Below, piece after piece: positions 33,689-43,581 of a DNA stretch of 64,000 nt. The notes beneath the pieces are model-generated. The model worked only from the letters and a program-made list of their open reading frames with translations, was not told the origin of the DNA and made no database searches. The position numbers and the translations under genes were made by a program. The stretch spans positions 1 through 64,000 of the forward strand of contig NZ_AAWS01000038.1 of the NCBI RefSeq assembly GCF_000169175.1. Direction: 5' to 3'. Origin of the DNA: Microscilla marina ATCC 23134. Lineage in GTDB: Bacteria; Bacteroidota; Bacteroidia; Cytophagales; Microscillaceae. Position 1 is the stretch's first letter. Each line of letters opens with the position of its first letter.

Positions 33689-35920
33689 ATGATGAAAATG
33701 TTAAAAAAAGTGGTAATAATAAATATACTCGTGTTTTTTATACAAGTATGTACCACCCAAAGCAGTCAGGCACCCAGCAAAGCAACTTTTAAAAGCTTTG
33801 ATGTAAGCTATGCTTCCGCTGGAGTAGATGTTTCGAAAGAAGAAAACGTATCGTTTAAAAACGGCACTAATATCAAAGTACCAGTCAATGCTTTTGTAGA
33901 CGCCAGTGGTGCTACTGTAAAAGGAAAGGTAAATATCGAGTACCGTGAATTAAAAAATGCCTCTGAGATTGTTGCAAGTGGTATTCCTACCAACTATGCC
34001 AATGATAAAAAACAACAGTTTGAAACTGAAGGAGTGATAGAAGTACGAGCCAAAAGTAATGGTAAACAAGTATATTTGGCAAAAAATAAAACCATAGAAG
34101 TAAAGCTACCCAAAGAAGTAGCTGCTGGGCAAAACCTGTATTATTTGGAAGAAGGCGGTGGCAAAAGTAGTTCGCTGTTGCATAACCCTTTTATATCGCA
34201 GGCATACGCCCAATCAGAAAATGACAAACGCCGTTGGGTGTTGGTACATCAAGGCGTTGCCAGCCCTGGAGGAACCCCCCCGGCTAATCGTACCGATACT
34301 ACCCCTACAACAAATATCCGCAAAAAAGAAAGTTTTAAGTTAAAGCTTAACCTGTCAGCTTCGCCCGAATTGGCAAAGTATAGAAACACCCGCTGGGCAT
34401 TTGCCGGAAAAAACGAGGCACAAAACCCTACTACTGAGGCTAATCAATGGGTATTGAATGAAACCTGGGACAGAATGGAGTTGGTACAAGCCTTATTTGC
34501 TCCCAATGTAGTGCTCAAAGGTCACCAAAAGGCAGTAGCTACGGCAGTTTTTTCGCCCAATGGCAGTTATCTGGTAACAGCATCAAGCGATAAAACAGCG
34601 AAGGTTTGGTCGGTTACTGGTCGTTTGATTGCCACATTACGTGGACACAAAGATTTTATCAGAACTGCAGTTTTTTCTAAGAACAACCAATACATTGTGA
34701 CGGCTTCGGGCGACAATACAGCCAAAATATGGTCTACCCGTGGACAGTTACTACATACCCTGAGTGGACACACAAACAGTGTTTATTCAGCAAGCTTTTC
34801 GCCCGATGGGAAAAAAGTCATTACGGGGTCGGAAGATGGTACCGCGAAAATATGGTCATTTGATGGAAAGTTGCTCAAAACCCTGACAGGACACCGCAAA
34901 GCAGTATATTCTACTGAGTTTTCGCCCAATGGCAAGTATGTATTGACTGCCTCAGCAGATAAAACAGCCAAGGTGTGGTCCTTGGATGGTAAGATCATTC
35001 GTGACCTCAAACGTCATCGCCGGGCTATTTTTTCAGCAAGGTTTTCACCCAATGGCTCTAAAATAGTAACAGCGTCAGCAGATCGTACAGCACGTATTTG
35101 GTCATTTACAGGCAGGCAATTACACCGCCTGAAAGGACATCGCAAGGCGGTATATGCGGCTACATTTTCGCCTAATGGACAATATATTCTGACAGCGTCA
35201 GAAGATAACACTGCCAAACTTTGGGATGTACAAGGTACTAAAGTATCTACCCTAAAGAGTGAAAACAGTCCTTTTTCTTATGCAGTTTTTTCACCTAATG
35301 GACGCTACATTCTTACAGCGTCGAAAGATAATACTGCCAAACTGTGGACTAAACCCGATCTGGCGGCTAACACGCCTTATCAACTGGAATTGTCGAATAA
35401 CCAAAAGGTTTTTCAAACCACCATTAAGATCTTACCTGCTACCACTCAGGAAACCGCCAGTGTAGAAAGAGGTGACACCAGCAATACTGATGTTGTGACT
35501 ACCCCTATACAAAAAAGCACTGAGGAGGTGGTTGTAACAGGCAAAACCATTAAAGTAAATAGGTGTGGTTATTATAGCTTTGCCCGTCCCATACGTGATA
35601 AAAACACGATTACAATGAGAGCTCAGTTTAAAGTAGATGGCAAAAAGTTGAACAATGCCACTATTTATCTTATAAGCGGCAAAAATGATAAGGTAGTCAC
35701 TAAGTTTGGTAAATATGAGTGGCGTAACTTCAGGTTTAATCCTGGCGAACGTAACCAGATTTTGGCTATCTTACCCGACGATCGGGTGGCTACACTTGGT
35801 CGCAAAGACTTCAGTAAGATACCTGTACAACAAATAATAAAGAATAAAAAATATGTTTTTGACTTGAGCAAAAAATCTAAGGTCAAGTCTCTCAAGGTAT
35901 TAAAACAATTGTTACAATAA
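33689..35920 (+). CDS. Exported seven-bladed WD40-repeat protein
   Basis: 743 residues. The N-terminus is a hydrophobic signal segment ending VCTTQSS; the Cys could be a lipidation site, but the lipobox is weak. Residues about 35-150 form a domain with GTNIKVPVNAFVDASG and a K-G-K-V pattern, IEYRELKNASEIVASGIP, also seen at the start of other Bacteroidota lipoproteins. Residues about 275-560 contain seven WD40 repeats (LxGHxxxVxxAxFSPNGxxIxTASxDxTAKxW), enough to close one propeller. The C-terminal 180 residues have no recognised domain. The repeats are close to each other in sequence, suggesting recent internal duplication. It probably acts as a periplasmic or surface scaffold; no partner is evident. 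Confidence 0.9.
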   Translation: MMKMLKKVVIINILVFFIQVCTTQSSQAPSKATFKSFDVSYASAGVDVSKEENVSFKNGTNIKVPVNAFVDASGATVKGKVNIEYRELKNASEIVASGIPTNYANDKKQQFETEGVIEVRAKSNGKQVYLAKNKTIEVKLPKEVAAGQNLYYLEEGGGKSSSLLHNPFISQAYAQSENDKRRWVLVHQGVASPGGTPPANRTDTTPTTNIRKKESFKLKLNLSASPELAKYRNTRWAFAGKNEAQNPTTEANQWVLNETWDRMELVQALFAPNVVLKGHQKAVATAVFSPNGSYLVTASSDKTAKVWSVTGRLIATLRGHKDFIRTAVFSKNNQYIVTASGDNTAKIWSTRGQLLHTLSGHTNSVYSASFSPDGKKVITGSEDGTAKIWSFDGKLLKTLTGHRKAVYSTEFSPNGKYVLTASADKTAKVWSLDGKIIRDLKRHRRAIFSARFSPNGSKIVTASADRTARIWSFTGRQLHRLKGHRKAVYAATFSPNGQYILTASEDNTAKLWDVQGTKVSTLKSENSPFSYAVFSPNGRYILTASKDNTAKLWTKPDLAANTPYQLELSNNQKVFQTTIKILPATTQETASVERGDTSNTDVVTTPIQKSTEEVVVTGKTIKVNRCGYYSFARPIRDKNTITMRAQFKVDGKKLNNATIYLISGKNDKVVTKFGKYEWRNFRFNPGERNQILAILPDDRVATLGRKDFSKIPVQQIIKNKKYVFDLSKKSKVKSLKVLKQLLQ

Positions 35921-35939
35921 ATTTGTTCATTTAACTTTG
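35909..35939 (+). promoter_or_regulatory. Possible adk promoter
   Basis: TTG at 35909-35911 and TAACTTTG at 35932-35939 are correctly spaced for the -33 and -7 elements of a Bacteroidota promoter. They overlap the end of the WD40 gene and leave a leader of roughly 95 bases. Confidence 0.5.
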
Positions 35940-36039
35940 CCCCTGATAAGCCTATGTATTTTTGGGCAGGCTAATTCATCATTCGGGTGATAGCATTATT
36001 AGTTTTAACCCATTCATTTGAATCACATATCACACAACT

Positions 36040-36615
36040 ATGGATATTATCATTATTACCGGTCCTCCCTATTCAGGCAAAGGTACCCAGTGTCAGTTTT
36101 TGAAAGATACCTTCAACCTTGCTCACGTGTCAACAGGAGACCGAATAAGAGAAGAAAAGGAAAATAAAACTGAAGTAGGCAAGCTTATGAGCGAGTATGC
36201 CGACCGGGGCGAATTGGTGCCCGATGAGGTAATGAAAAATCTTTTTGGCAATGTTATAGATGAAAACTTAAACAAAGCCGGAATCATATTGGACGGTTAC
36301 CCCCGCACTAAACCACAAGTAGATACCTTGCTGGAGTTGGCAAGCGAAAAAAATACGCCTATTACCCATGTGCTCAATATAGAAGTACCTACTGAAGAAC
36401 TGCTCAAACGAGCAAAAAAGCGGGCAGCGACTTCTGACCGGGAAGACGACAAAAACGAGCAAACTCATCTCAAACGTATCAAGGTTTTTGAAGAGTCAAC
36501 CAAGCCCGCCATTGAGTATTTGAAAAGTAAAGTAAATGTATTGAACATCAATGGTTTAGGTGATATTAAAGGCATTACTGAAACTATTTCCAATCATTTG
36601 GCTAGTAAAGCTTAA
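36040..36615 (+). CDS. adk: Adenylate kinase (short-lid type)
   Basis: 191 residues. It transfers phosphate between ATP and AMP in the cytoplasm. The P-loop is GPPYSGKGTQ (residues 7-16), with Tyr where most adenylate kinases have Gly or Ala. HVSTGDRIREE, ELVPDEVM, IILDGYPRT (the DGxPR motif) and SDREDD near residue 132 follow. The lid is short, without the zinc-binding cysteines of long-lid enzymes. Substrate AMP is likely, but another nucleoside monophosphate cannot be excluded, and the genome may hold a second copy. Confidence 0.87.
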   Translation: MDIIIITGPPYSGKGTQCQFLKDTFNLAHVSTGDRIREEKENKTEVGKLMSEYADRGELVPDEVMKNLFGNVIDENLNKAGIILDGYPRTKPQVDTLLELASEKNTPITHVLNIEVPTEELLKRAKKRAATSDREDDKNEQTHLKRIKVFEESTKPAIEYLKSKVNVLNINGLGDIKGITETISNHLASKA

Positions 36616-36641
36616 ATACTTTGTTAAATACTTTCATCTAA

Positions 36642-36680
36642 AAAAGCTCGATTCAGACAATGTCTGGGTCGGGCTTTTGG
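36642..36680 (+). terminator. Terminator after adk
   Basis: A long hairpin pairs 36642-36659 with 36661-36678, with small internal mismatches and a T-rich 3' arm. Confidence 0.7.
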
Positions 36681-36851
36681 TTTGTCATGAGGTTTACAGT
36701 AAGTGTCAAGATTTGATAAGTTTTTAATCAGCAAAGTCGCTTAAAACCTCATCGTTTCGAATGATCAGGTGCCTAACCAATAAACTATATAAGTTCTAAA
36801 TTTAGCCCTGTTTCAGGTAGCCTTCATACAAGTGAAAAAAAGTAAAAAGTA

Positions 36852-38147
36852 ATGAACAAAAAAATACTCAACCTTGCCATTCCCAACATTATCAGTAATG
36901 TATCGGTGCCACTGTTAAGTATGGTAGACCTGATGCTGATGGGACACCTGGAGTCTGAAGCTTATATTGGGGCTGTAGCTTTGGGTGGTATGATCTTCAA
37001 TTTCATATTCTGGGGGTTAGGTTTTTTGCGTATGGGTACTACTGGGTTTACCGCCCAGGCCTTGGGCAATCGCAGGCTTGACGAATCCGTCATGACCCTG
37101 GTACGCGCCTTGGCGGTAGCTATGTTGGCAGCATTGATCATTTTGTTGTTGCAGGCACCTCTTGCTCATGTAAGTTTTATGCTTATTCAAGGCAGCAACG
37201 AAGTAGAACACATTGCCCGCTCTTACTTTTATATTCGCATTTATGCTGCTCCAGCCGCATTAGGTTTGTACGCCTTCAATGGTTGGTTTTTGGGTATGCA
37301 AAACGCCAAAGCACCTTTGTTTATCAGCGTACTGGTAAATGTGGCCAATATTGGACTCAACTATTTACTGGTAGTACGTTGGGGAATGAAAGCCGAAGGG
37401 GTGGCCTTAGGTACTGTCATTGCTCAGTACATGGGCTTTTTGGCAGCCATAGGTATTTTTTCCTGGCGCTACCGCAAACTATTTAAATATATTGTGCTGA
37501 AAAAGGCCTTTCAAAAAACCGACTTATGGATATTTTTTAAGGTCAACAACGATATTTTTATACGCACACTGGCACTTATTTCTACCTTTTCATTCTTTTA
37601 TGCCGAGTCGGCTAAGTACGGCGATCAAATGCTGGCGGTTAATTCGCTTTTGATGCAGTTTTTATCATTGATGGCTTATGGAGTAGATGGATTTGCCTTT
37701 GCCGCAGAATCGTTGGTGGGTAAAGCTATAGGAGCCAAAGATGGTTCCCTGTTACACAAGAGTATCCGATATATTTTTCGCTGGGGCATTGGGTTGGCAG
37801 GAGTATTTTCGCTCACTTATTGGGTGGCAGGTGAGGCTGTACTAGCAATAATGACAGACAAAACCCAAGTGATTGCGCTGGCAGGTGAATTTATGCCTTG
37901 GGTAGTGTTGGCGCCTTTGGTCAATGCTTTTTGTTTTATCTGGGATGGTATTTATATAGGAGCTACTGCTTCTAAGGCCATGCGTAATACTACTATCATT
38001 GCTACCTTTGTGGTCTTTTTGCCAGTGTACTGTAGCACCCAATATTGGTGGCAAAACCACGGTTTGTGGTTTGCTTTTACTTTGTTTATGGCAACCAGAG
38101 GCATTGGGCTTGCCTGGCTTGCCAAACGGTACATTCGTATATATTAG
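36852..38147 (+). CDS. MATE-family multidrug/Na+ efflux transporter
   Basis: 431 residues with about twelve membrane helices in two similar halves, as in MATE transporters, which export cationic compounds in exchange for Na+ or H+. The N-terminus IPNIISNVSVPLLSMVDLMLMGHL and GFLRMGTTGFTAQALGNRR match the DinF-like branch; the second half has YGVDGFAFAAESLVGKAIGAKDG. The substrate cannot be predicted. It stands 236 bases after adk and 221 before guaB; no operon link is clear. Confidence 0.92.
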   Translation: MNKKILNLAIPNIISNVSVPLLSMVDLMLMGHLESEAYIGAVALGGMIFNFIFWGLGFLRMGTTGFTAQALGNRRLDESVMTLVRALAVAMLAALIILLLQAPLAHVSFMLIQGSNEVEHIARSYFYIRIYAAPAALGLYAFNGWFLGMQNAKAPLFISVLVNVANIGLNYLLVVRWGMKAEGVALGTVIAQYMGFLAAIGIFSWRYRKLFKYIVLKKAFQKTDLWIFFKVNNDIFIRTLALISTFSFFYAESAKYGDQMLAVNSLLMQFLSLMAYGVDGFAFAAESLVGKAIGAKDGSLLHKSIRYIFRWGIGLAGVFSLTYWVAGEAVLAIMTDKTQVIALAGEFMPWVVLAPLVNAFCFIWDGIYIGATASKAMRNTTIIATFVVFLPVYCSTQYWWQNHGLWFAFTLFMATRGIGLAWLAKRYIRIY

Positions 38148-38256
38148 CTCTATTTCGTTTGCCTTTGTTCGGTCAATGGCTTGCTTTGCGCCAATTTGTA
38201 ATTCGTAATTCACTCACTCGTAATTTAAAAATACCTAAGGTTATTCAAAAAAGTTA

Positions 38257-38264
38257 TACCTTTG
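38257..38264 (+). promoter_or_regulatory. Possible guaB promoter
   Basis: TACCTTTG matches TAnnTTTG. No TTG lies at the usual -33 distance. An inverted repeat (CATGT...ACATG) just downstream, around 38267-38285, falls near the expected transcription start. Confidence 0.35.
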
Positions 38265-38368
38265 TACATGTTAAATCGTGACATGCAATCTTAAAGCATG
38301 TTTTTGCCCCCAAAATTATGTTTGGGTGGGCGACAAAAAGCGCTTAGGCAAAGAAAAATATTTAAAAT

Positions 38369-39871
38369 ATGGCGATAATCAACGACATTTCAAGAACATT
38401 CAACGAGTTCCTGCTCATTCCAGGACTCACAAAAAAAGAGCATACTCCCGACAATATCGACTTGTCTACTCCTTTGGTAAAATTTAAAAAAGGAGAAGAA
38501 AGCGCGCTTAAGCTCAACATACCTTTTGTATCAGCTATTATGCAAGCGGTATCAGACGATAACCTGGCCATAGCCTTGGCAAAAAACGGGGGCTTATCGT
38601 TTATATTTGGTTCACAGCCTATAGAGTTGCAAGCTGCTATGATTTCAAGGGTAAAATCACACAAAGCTGGTTTTGTTAAGAGCCGCGCCAACCTTACCCC
38701 TGACTCTACCATTCAGGATGCCGTAGATTTGAAAGAAAAAAGCGGTTTTTCAACCTTTGGTGTCACTATCGATGGAAGCTCTAACGGCAAACTGTTGGGA
38801 GTAGTGACTGGACGTGACTTTCATCCGGAAAGAACCCCACGTGAGGGCAAAATAGCCGACTACATGACTCCTATTGACAAATTGATTGTGGGGCAAGTGG
38901 GCGTATCGCTTACCGAAGCCAACGAAATTATTTGGGACAAAAAACTGAACAGCTTACCTATTATCGACAAAGAAGGCAACCTGGACAGTTTTGTGTTTCG
39001 CAAAGACTATGACTCACACAAGTTGCACCCTTATGAGTTGCTCGATGACCATAAGAAGTTTTTGGTAGGTGCTGGTATCAATACCAGAGACTACAAAGAA
39101 AGAGTACCTAAGTTGCTCGAAGCTGGAGCCGATGTATTGTGTATCGACTCGTCGGATGGGTACTCTGAATGGCAATATGACACCATTCGCTATGTAAAAG
39201 ATACTTTTGGCGACTCAGTAAAAATAGGTGCTGGAAATATTGTAGACAAAGAAGGGTTTAACTACCTGGCAGATGCCGGAGCCGACTTTATCAAGGTGGG
39301 CATTGGCGGAGGGTCTATTTGTATTACCCGTGAGCAAAAAGGGATTGGACGTGGGCAGGCTACATCAGTGATTGAAGTAGCGAAGGCACGCGATGAATAT
39401 TTTGAAAAAACGGGCATATATATTCCTATTTGTACCGATGGGGGCACCGTGCAAGACTACCACATGGTATTGGCAATGGCTATGGGTGCCGATTTTATTA
39501 TGATGGGAAGATACTTTGCTCGTTTTGACGAAAGCCCTACCAAAAAGGTGAAAATTGAAGGCAATTACTTCAAAGAGTATTGGGGAGAAGGCTCTAACCG
39601 GGCGCGTAACTGGCAACGTTACGATTCGGGGGGCAATAGTTCACTCAAGTTTGAGGAGGGGGTAGACAGCTACGTGCCTTATGCCGGAAAACTAAAAGAT
39701 AATATGGATCGCACCATTGCCAAAATCAAGTCTACCATGTGTAGCTGTGGTTGTGCCAATCTGGACGAAATGAAACGCAACGCCAAAATCACGTTGGTAT
39801 CGTCTACCAGCATTATAGAAGGTGGCGCTCACGATGTAGTAGTGAAGAGCGAAAAAACGAATGCTACTTGA
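38369..39871 (+). CDS. guaB: IMP dehydrogenase, Tritrichomonas foetus-like type
   Basis: 500 residues. It oxidises IMP to XMP with NAD+, the committed step of GMP synthesis. The order is an N-terminal barrel half ([11 protein letters not shown]), two CBS-like modules inserted at about residues 105-220 ([10 protein letters not shown] ... [10 protein letters not shown]), then the rest of the barrel. The catalytic Cys is residue 318 in [18 protein letters not shown]. The flap Arg-Tyr pair is 417-418 in [11 protein letters not shown], one residue off Arg418/Tyr419 of the T. foetus enzyme as I recall it. Overall the wording is far closer to that protist enzyme than to the usual bacterial form (GPGSICTTR). 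The C-terminus has a Cys cluster, [10 protein letters not shown]. It is convergent with the next gene. Confidence 0.94.
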   Translation: MAIINDISRTFNEFLLIPGLTKKEHTPDNIDLSTPLVKFKKGEESALKLNIPFVSAIMQAVSDDNLAIALAKNGGLSFIFGSQPIELQAAMISRVKSHKAGFVKSRANLTPDSTIQDAVDLKEKSGFSTFGVTIDGSSNGKLLGVVTGRDFHPERTPREGKIADYMTPIDKLIVGQVGVSLTEANEIIWDKKLNSLPIIDKEGNLDSFVFRKDYDSHKLHPYELLDDHKKFLVGAGINTRDYKERVPKLLEAGADVLCIDSSDGYSEWQYDTIRYVKDTFGDSVKIGAGNIVDKEGFNYLADAGADFIKVGIGGGSICITREQKGIGRGQATSVIEVAKARDEYFEKTGIYIPICTDGGTVQDYHMVLAMAMGADFIMMGRYFARFDESPTKKVKIEGNYFKEYWGEGSNRARNWQRYDSGGNSSLKFEEGVDSYVPYAGKLKDNMDRTIAKIKSTMCSCGCANLDEMKRNAKITLVSSTSIIEGGAHDVVVKSEKTNAT

Positions 39872-39872
39872 T

Positions 39873-39968
39873 AAAGTTTGAAAGGCCTAAGCCACCTTAC
39901 CTGCCAGATTTTCAGAACCTGGCAGGTATCAAACTCCCTGACAGTACAGCCCTGTATTGTCAAACTTT
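39873..39968. repeat. Three-stem inverted-repeat structure between guaB and the first phosphatase
   Basis: AAAGTTTGA (39873-39881) pairs with TCAAACTTT (39960-39968) and encloses two hairpins: TACCTGCCAG (39898-39907) with CTGGCAGGTA (39919-39928), and 39940-39949 with 39952-39961 (one G-T pair). The element fills almost the whole gap between two convergent genes and may serve as a two-way terminator or be a small repeat element. Confidence 0.6.
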
Positions 39969-39978
39969 CAAGTACAAA

Positions 39979-42900
39979 TTACAACTTGATGCCCATGAGT
40001 AAAATATCGTCACGTTGTTCAGTATCTACCATAAACTCATCCAATGCTTGCTCAAGCAATTGTTGTTGTTCAACCAAGGGAAGGGTACTATTTTGGGCAA
40101 GTAGTTGTCGCAAACGTCTGCCACTAAACTTTTTGCGTTGCGCATTATTTTGGTCAGCAAAACCATCAGAGCTAAGGTATAACACGGTTCCTTTGTCCAG
40201 TAATAATTGTTGACTGGTAATGGTTCTGCCTTCTACATAATCAATGCCTATAGAGACATTGCTACCCTTGACAACCTGGAGCTGGTCATTTTCGGGGGGA
40301 GCATACCATAGTGGGCGCTTGGCTCCAGCAAAGTGTACAGTTACTTGGTGGTTGTTAGAGGGCGTGATATTTATCATTGCCACATCCATGCCGTGTTGTT
40401 TGCCGGTTTGTTCTTGTTTGAGCGCGTTGCGTAGTTCTTGGCGCAGGGTTTCCAATATTTGGACAGGGTTGGTTTTTTGTTGGGCATAAATAATGTCATT
40501 GAGCAATGCATAGCCAATCAAACTCATAAATGCTCCTGGTACTCCGTGCCCAGTACAGTCAATGGCAGCTGCTATAGTAACATTGCCCACCTGCTCGATA
40601 TAATAAAAATCACCCGATACCACATCTCGTGGACGGAAAAGCACAAAGTGCTCTCCAATTAACGCCTGTAGACGATCGGCAAAAGGCAAAATCGCTGCCT
40701 GAATAGTTTCAGCTGATTTAATACTTTGGGTAATATGGTAGTTTTGTTTATTAAGTGCCTTATTTGACATCTCTATGGCATCACGTTGCGCCATAATTTC
40801 TTCACTTTGTTGAAACAGTTCTTCATTTTGAGCGGTGATTTCATTACTCTTTTGCTGTAAGGCTTCATTTTGAGCAGTGATTTCTTCACTTTTTTGTTGT
40901 AACACTTCGTGTTGTGCTTCTATCTTTTCTTTTTGTTTTACTACCTCTTGGGTACGCTCGACTACTTTTTGCTCCAGCATTGTTTTTTGTTGGCGCAAAC
41001 GCATCGTATATATTTTGATTCCCCCATATAACACAAGCAAGGCTGCTGCTACATATAATACCCTTGCCCACCAGGTACGGTACCAAGGCGGCAATACTTT
41101 AAAACTATAAGTGGCCACTACGCTTTCTACGCCATAAATATTGCGTGATTTTACCCTAAATACATAATTGCCTTCCGGTAAGTTGGTATATTCTTTCTGG
41201 GTTTTACTGGTCCACTTAGACCAATCGCTTTTATAGCCTGCCAATTGATAACTATACTGGGTTTTGTCGGTAAAACTAAAATACAAGGCAGCATAGTCAA
41301 AGGTGAGTGAGTTGTGGGTATAAGGCAATGTGGGGGCAGTAGCAGTTTGATAGCCCGCATACAATACCGAATCGTTATTGGTAACTACCTTGCGTATATT
41401 TACTTTAAAACTTTGTTGTATGTTTGACCGACGGTTTCCATCATAGCGTACTAAACCCTCATCAGTCGAAATCCAAAAAATACCATTAGGTTCTATATTT
41501 ACCCCTGTCACCTCTTTTTCGTACAATGCTTTTAGCGTCAGGGTATCTCGTATAAAGACACTGCCTTTTTTCTTACAAACCAAGTTAGTTTTTGATTGCG
41601 CGTCCTGTGCCAACCAATAGGTTTGGGTAGAATCGTTTTCGGCAAACGCAACCGCTTGTTTTTTGTGGTAGCCCAAGTGTTGGTTGATGCCATAATCGCG
41701 TACAAAACAACGCTTGTTGGCATCAAACGAGTAAATGCCTTTTGGGGTAGTATAGTACAAATCTCCATTATAAGAGACGATATTTAGCTTTTGAGTGGGC
41801 AGGCCAGCCGTTGAGTCAAACAGGGTTACCTTATTACCCTCTACCAACCCTGCACCTTTGTAGTGGGTAACAAACCAAAGCTGCTGTTTTTTATCTTGCC
41901 TCATCTGCAATGGTGGATCTTTCAAACCTTCCATGAGTGCCTGTTCTACTTGCCACTTACCTTGCTTGTATACCCTGGTACCTATCCCGTTCAATAGAGC
42001 TAAATAAGCCTTGGTAGGTTGTTGTCGGTCAGGCAAAAACTTAACGACCACTTGTTCTTCAAATAATAGCTGAGCTATATTGCCTTTGATGGCAAACAAG
42101 CCTTGTGAACTCCCCACCAACAATTGTTGTTGTCCAGTGTTGGGATGATGATGAATTGTAAAATTAATGCTTTGCCCTTTGATTCCCTTGATCCTGGTAA
42201 AACCCTCTGGGTCTAACCGAAAAACCCCTACTGTAGTAGACACATACAGCTTTTGCTGAAATCGACATGAAGCAATAACGGCTCCTTCCAATCCAGTAGA
42301 TGCGTCAAATTGTAACATTGGAACATCATACATCACCTTGGCAATGCCATTGTCAGTGCCCACCCATAGGTTTTGAGTACCCTTTTGGTGGTAAATGCTC
42401 CAGATGGTATTGTTACACAAACCTCTATCTCGGTTAATCACACTTAGTAACTTTCCCGCTTTATCCATCAGTAACACTCCATGGGTTCGGGTACCAAACG
42501 CAAACCAACCATTGGGCAACGCGGTGCTACAGTAAATAAGGTACTTTTTGTGGTTGATCTCTGAGTCAAACTTGGTAAATGTAGCAGAGCGCTTGTCATA
42601 CAACCAAAAGCCCGTATTTGCCTCTTGAATCAACACCTTTTGCCCTGGGTAAGGCAACATAGAAAATACCTGCCCTTTCCCTATTTTTTCAGACCCTCTG
42701 ATAGTGTTTAGAACTTCCCCTTTTAACACATCAATACCCACATTCGTATGTGGCTGGTACCAAGTACCGTTTATGTTAAATCCTGGAAAAAGCGTGGTTT
42801 TTTCAGGAAACTCATGTCTTTTTACAAATTTGTTATTCTGGTAAGAGTACACTTTGGTCATAGTAATAAAATGTACCCAGCCTTGAGCAGCCACTGTGGT

Positions 42901-43305
42901 CCATACATCACTAAAACGGCGTTTGTCTTTGGGCAAAGCAGGTAGTAAAGATTGATAGGCCAAGTACCCTTGTTTGTTAGGAGCCAAGTAGCCAAAGTCG
43001 CCAGGTAACCCAAGGTACACCCCCCCATTTTTATCTGCTGCAAGCGACCTCACCCTTTTATTGCTGGGGGTAGCAATTTGTCGCCAGGTTACCCCATCAT
43101 ACTCAACCAAACCTTCATCGGTTCCAAAATACATAAAACCTCGCTTGTCTTGCACCATAGACCAAATCTGTTGGTGACTGTTGTACTCTTTAGCGCTGTA
43201 GTTTTGTATTACAGGTTTGCCTTGTTGTTGGGTGTTTACCTGAGCCGTGGACAAGTGGCCTATACATATCCACCATAGCAGCATAACGTTTTGTTTTTTT
43301 ATCAT
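39979..43305 (-). CDS. Periplasmic beta-propeller sensor with SpoIIE/PP2C phosphatase output (paralogue 1)
   Basis: 1108 residues. A signal peptide (ending HLSTAQ) is followed by a two-component-regulator-type propeller region (about 30-650: IWSMVQDKRGFMYFGTDEGL, VWVGTDNGIA-like motifs). A Y_Y_Y domain (about 665-735: NSLTFDYAALYFSF, EYTNLPEGNYVFRVKSRN) and one membrane helix (about 740-762) come next. A coiled coil (about 765-855) then leads to a SpoIIE-type PP2C domain. Metal-binding Asp residues are visible in DVVSGDFYY, AIDCTGHGVPG, SSDGFADQN and QRDDILLMGI. The layout is that of a hybrid two-component sensor, but the output is a serine/threonine phosphatase in place of a histidine kinase. 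The coiled coil contains a tandem 14-residue repeat. Ligand and target are unknown. Confidence 0.93.
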   Translation of the reverse strand: MIKKQNVMLLWWICIGHLSTAQVNTQQQGKPVIQNYSAKEYNSHQQIWSMVQDKRGFMYFGTDEGLVEYDGVTWRQIATPSNKRVRSLAADKNGGVYLGLPGDFGYLAPNKQGYLAYQSLLPALPKDKRRFSDVWTTVAAQGWVHFITMTKVYSYQNNKFVKRHEFPEKTTLFPGFNINGTWYQPHTNVGIDVLKGEVLNTIRGSEKIGKGQVFSMLPYPGQKVLIQEANTGFWLYDKRSATFTKFDSEINHKKYLIYCSTALPNGWFAFGTRTHGVLLMDKAGKLLSVINRDRGLCNNTIWSIYHQKGTQNLWVGTDNGIAKVMYDVPMLQFDASTGLEGAVIASCRFQQKLYVSTTVGVFRLDPEGFTRIKGIKGQSINFTIHHHPNTGQQQLLVGSSQGLFAIKGNIAQLLFEEQVVVKFLPDRQQPTKAYLALLNGIGTRVYKQGKWQVEQALMEGLKDPPLQMRQDKKQQLWFVTHYKGAGLVEGNKVTLFDSTAGLPTQKLNIVSYNGDLYYTTPKGIYSFDANKRCFVRDYGINQHLGYHKKQAVAFAENDSTQTYWLAQDAQSKTNLVCKKKGSVFIRDTLTLKALYEKEVTGVNIEPNGIFWISTDEGLVRYDGNRRSNIQQSFKVNIRKVVTNNDSVLYAGYQTATAPTLPYTHNSLTFDYAALYFSFTDKTQYSYQLAGYKSDWSKWTSKTQKEYTNLPEGNYVFRVKSRNIYGVESVVATYSFKVLPPWYRTWWARVLYVAAALLVLYGGIKIYTMRLRQQKTMLEQKVVERTQEVVKQKEKIEAQHEVLQQKSEEITAQNEALQQKSNEITAQNEELFQQSEEIMAQRDAIEMSNKALNKQNYHITQSIKSAETIQAAILPFADRLQALIGEHFVLFRPRDVVSGDFYYIEQVGNVTIAAAIDCTGHGVPGAFMSLIGYALLNDIIYAQQKTNPVQILETLRQELRNALKQEQTGKQHGMDVAMINITPSNNHQVTVHFAGAKRPLWYAPPENDQLQVVKGSNVSIGIDYVEGRTITSQQLLLDKGTVLYLSSDGFADQNNAQRKKFSGRRLRQLLAQNSTLPLVEQQQLLEQALDEFMVDTEQRDDILLMGIKL
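40821..40904. repeat. Two tandem 42-bp repeats inside the coiled coil of paralogue 1
   Basis: 40821-40862 and 40863-40904 are near-identical in-frame copies that each encode 14 residues (two heptads, pattern L-Q-Q-K-S-x-E-I-T-A-Q-N-E). A diverged third unit adjoins them. The other two paralogues have fewer units. Confidence 0.85.
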
Positions 43306-43581
43306 AGTTCATCTGTCAAATCATTGAAACAGGTATGTAATAATATACCCAATCAATCATATTGTTGGAGGGTAACTAGAGCTTACTTAATAAGGCGTAT
43401 AGGAAAGGAAGTAATAACTTAGCGGTTGAGGAAAGAAACACTATATAGTTGGCAAAAAAACAACTATCAACAGATACTTAACTGTAACTGATTAGCAATA
43501 ATGATGCAACGTGAAATATTATTTTGTTGTTTGGTGTTTATGCTTATTATTTAACGGTTTTTTAACGGTCTTGCTTATGTA

